Of a stretch of DNA of 64,000 bases, positions 62,925 through 64,000 are shown piece after piece. This DNA is from Paraburkholderia acidipaludis NBRC 101816 (lineage in GTDB: Bacteria; Pseudomonadota; Gammaproteobacteria; Burkholderiales; Burkholderiaceae), in contig NZ_BAXZ01000009.1 in assembly GCF_000684975.1 (NCBI RefSeq), forward strand, positions 1 to 64,000, given 5' to 3'. The translations under genes were made by a program, and so were the position numbers. The notes below the pieces were generated by a model. It was given only the letters and a program-made list of their open reading frames with translations, made no database searches and had not been told where the DNA came from. Within the stretch, counting starts at the first letter, position 1, and each line of letters opens with the position of its first letter.

Positions 62925-63869
62925 TTACCTATGAAAGCTCGATTCCGAGACGCGGGTGATGTTCTCGATGAGCTGCGCGCCGTCTTCCATGAGGAAGCGC
63001 TCGAACGCGAGGGCGACGGGCGGCAGCCGCTTGTTCTTGCGATGCACGACGTACCAGTTGAGCATGACCGGAAAGCCCTCGACGTCGAGCACGGTCAGAT
63101 GCCCGACCTGCCTCTCGAGGCTGATCGTGTGCGCGGAGAGAAAGGCGATGCCCATGCCGGCGATCACGGCTTGCTTGATGGTCTCGGTGCTCTTGATCTC
63201 CATGGCGATCTTGAGGTTCGCGAGCTTGCCGGCGAACGCCTCTTCCATCGAGTTCCACGTATCCGAGCCGCGCTCGCGCACGACGAACGCTTCGCTGGCC
63301 AACGCCTCGAGCGGGATGCCGCGCCGGTGCGCGAGCGGGTGAGAGGGCGCGGACACGATCACGTAGGGATGCGGCGCAAACGCTGCGTTGACGGCGTCCG
63401 TGCCCTGCGGCGGGCGCACCATCACGGCGAGATCGGTCTGGTTCGTCGCGAGTTGCTGCAGCAGTTGCTCGCGGTTATGCACGGAGAGATTGAGCTGCAC
63501 GCCCGGGTAGCGGCGCGTGAATTCGGCCAGCACGCGCGGGAAGAAGTAGTCGCCGGCGCTGATGACGGCGACGTTGAGCTTGCCGCCCGAAATGCCCTTC
63601 AACTGGCCCATCGCCTCGTCGACCTCGTGGAACTGCTGGATGATCGCGCGGCTGTAGTGAAGCATTTCGCTGCCTGCCGGCGTGAGGTAGATCTTCTTGC
63701 CGAGCTGCTCGAAGAGCGGCAGCCCCGCATGGTCTTCGAGCTGGCGGACCTGGGTGGAAACGGCCGGCTGGGTGAGATGAAGCTCCTCGGCCGCGCGCGA
63801 AAAGCTGAGGTGACGCGCCACCGTCTCGAAGACTTTCAGCTGGCGCAGCGTGGCGTTTCGCATGGTCAT
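62925..63869 (-). CDS. LysR-family regulator, CbbR-like
   Basis: A 314-residue LysR protein. The HTH is typical (ATLRQLKVFETVARHLSFSR, AAEELHLTQPAVSTQVRQLE), and the effector domain follows from about residue 92. The N-terminal sequence resembles the CbbR subgroup, but no Calvin-cycle gene is in the window. Starts at 63869 or 63863. Upstream, GTCATT-CAGC-AATGAC (63922-63937) is a candidate self-site. The gene converges on the frc operon rather than preceding it. Confidence 0.87.
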   Translation of the reverse strand: MTMRNATLRQLKVFETVARHLSFSRAAEELHLTQPAVSTQVRQLEDHAGLPLFEQLGKKIYLTPAGSEMLHYSRAIIQQFHEVDEAMGQLKGISGGKLNVAVISAGDYFFPRVLAEFTRRYPGVQLNLSVHNREQLLQQLATNQTDLAVMVRPPQGTDAVNAAFAPHPYVIVSAPSHPLAHRRGIPLEALASEAFVVRERGSDTWNSMEEAFAGKLANLKIAMEIKSTETIKQAVIAGMGIAFLSAHTISLERQVGHLTVLDVEGFPVMLNWYVVHRKNKRLPPVALAFERFLMEDGAQLIENITRVSESSFHR

Positions 63870-64000
63870 GGCCGATCCATAAAGGAGTGCGAATTGCCAT
63901 GGTAACAACATTCAATCGTGAGTCATTCAGCAATGACCCTGGCGTGAAATAAGAAGGACTCCGAATGTGCTGAATGAGGCGCGCGGAAAGGCGCCGGAAC
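63870..64000. other. Right-edge region upstream of the LysR gene
   Basis: Contains the LysR promoter and the dyad at 63922-63937. A GTG at 63967 on the plus strand opens a frame that leaves the window after 11 codons; too short to call. Confidence 0.4.

Noticed and set aside
62925..63869. Calling the last LysR gene cbbR.
   Set aside because: Similarity is to the subgroup only; no Calvin-cycle genes are present to support the name.
63967..64000. GTG-initiated plus-strand frame at the right edge.
   Set aside because: Only 11 codons visible; identity cannot be judged.

Overview
The window is about 66% GC with strongly GC-biased third codon positions. Its gene families and neighbourhoods (AhpC/AhpF, MprF-AcvB, a gram-negative porin, PuuR/PuuC/SpeB next to a class III aminotransferase, preT/preA pyrimidine catabolism, DUF2242 and DUF2783 proteins) point to a chromosomal segment of a Burkholderiaceae beta-proteobacterium, most like Paraburkholderia or a near relative. 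Genus is an inference from gene content. I see no rRNA, tRNA, CRISPR array, insertion sequence, prophage or integron. The window reads as a metabolically versatile accessory or secondary-replicon region, dense with small catabolic operons each carrying its own regulator.

Layout. 1-9202: polyamine catabolism and uptake, split by a 0.9-kb intergenic region. The left arm (minus) is puuD-puuA-spuC-potF-potG; the right arm (plus) is puuR-puuC-speB. 9224-12369: a MarR repressor divergent from a DHA2 drug exporter over a perfect 20-bp palindrome, then an AEC transporter. 12384-18742: a divergent sugar or polyol ABC uptake cluster (two permeases and binding protein on minus; SDR dehydrogenase, ATPase and RpiR regulator on plus). 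18761-25276: a cytochrome P450, two tandem IclR paralogues, and divergently a metallo-hydrolase / flavin hydroxylase / DUF2783 module. 25424-28238: the most unusual locus, a CRP-like protein with a FliG-type C-terminal domain co-encoded with a MotA/MotB-type stator pair behind a sigma-28-type promoter. 28243-36546: reductive pyrimidine catabolism (dihydropyrimidinase, NCS1 importer, PreA, PreT, ureidopropionase-type amidase) with a divergent RutR-like regulator.

36583-43383: Lrp regulator, LysE exporter, DUF2242 lipoprotein, a PuuP-like permease with a nitrilase-family amidase and a divergent LuxR regulator, a rubredoxin with an unusual N-terminal extension, and a tiny membrane protein. 43657-50165: FUSC-like membrane protein, a gene remnant, an autoregulated-looking aminotransferase-GntR operon, a SulP anion transporter, DoxX and pirin. 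50166-57805: LysR regulator, ahpC-ahpF peroxide defence, and the mprF-acvB aminoacyl-phospholipid operon. 58072-64000: a porin, a small membrane protein plus GntR regulator, frc (formyl-CoA:oxalate CoA-transferase) with a FAH-family hydrolase, and a LysR regulator.

How the parts fit. Most operons carry a linked regulator and, in several cases, a visible dyad in the right promoter: MarR at 9756, IclR at 22065, GntR at 46857/46894 and a second GntR at 59423/60679. The polyamine theme recurs in the PuuP-like permease at 39406. The candidate novel system is 25424-28238, where a cyclic-nucleotide sensor, a rotor-like domain and a stator pair share one operon apparently wired to the flagellar sigma factor.
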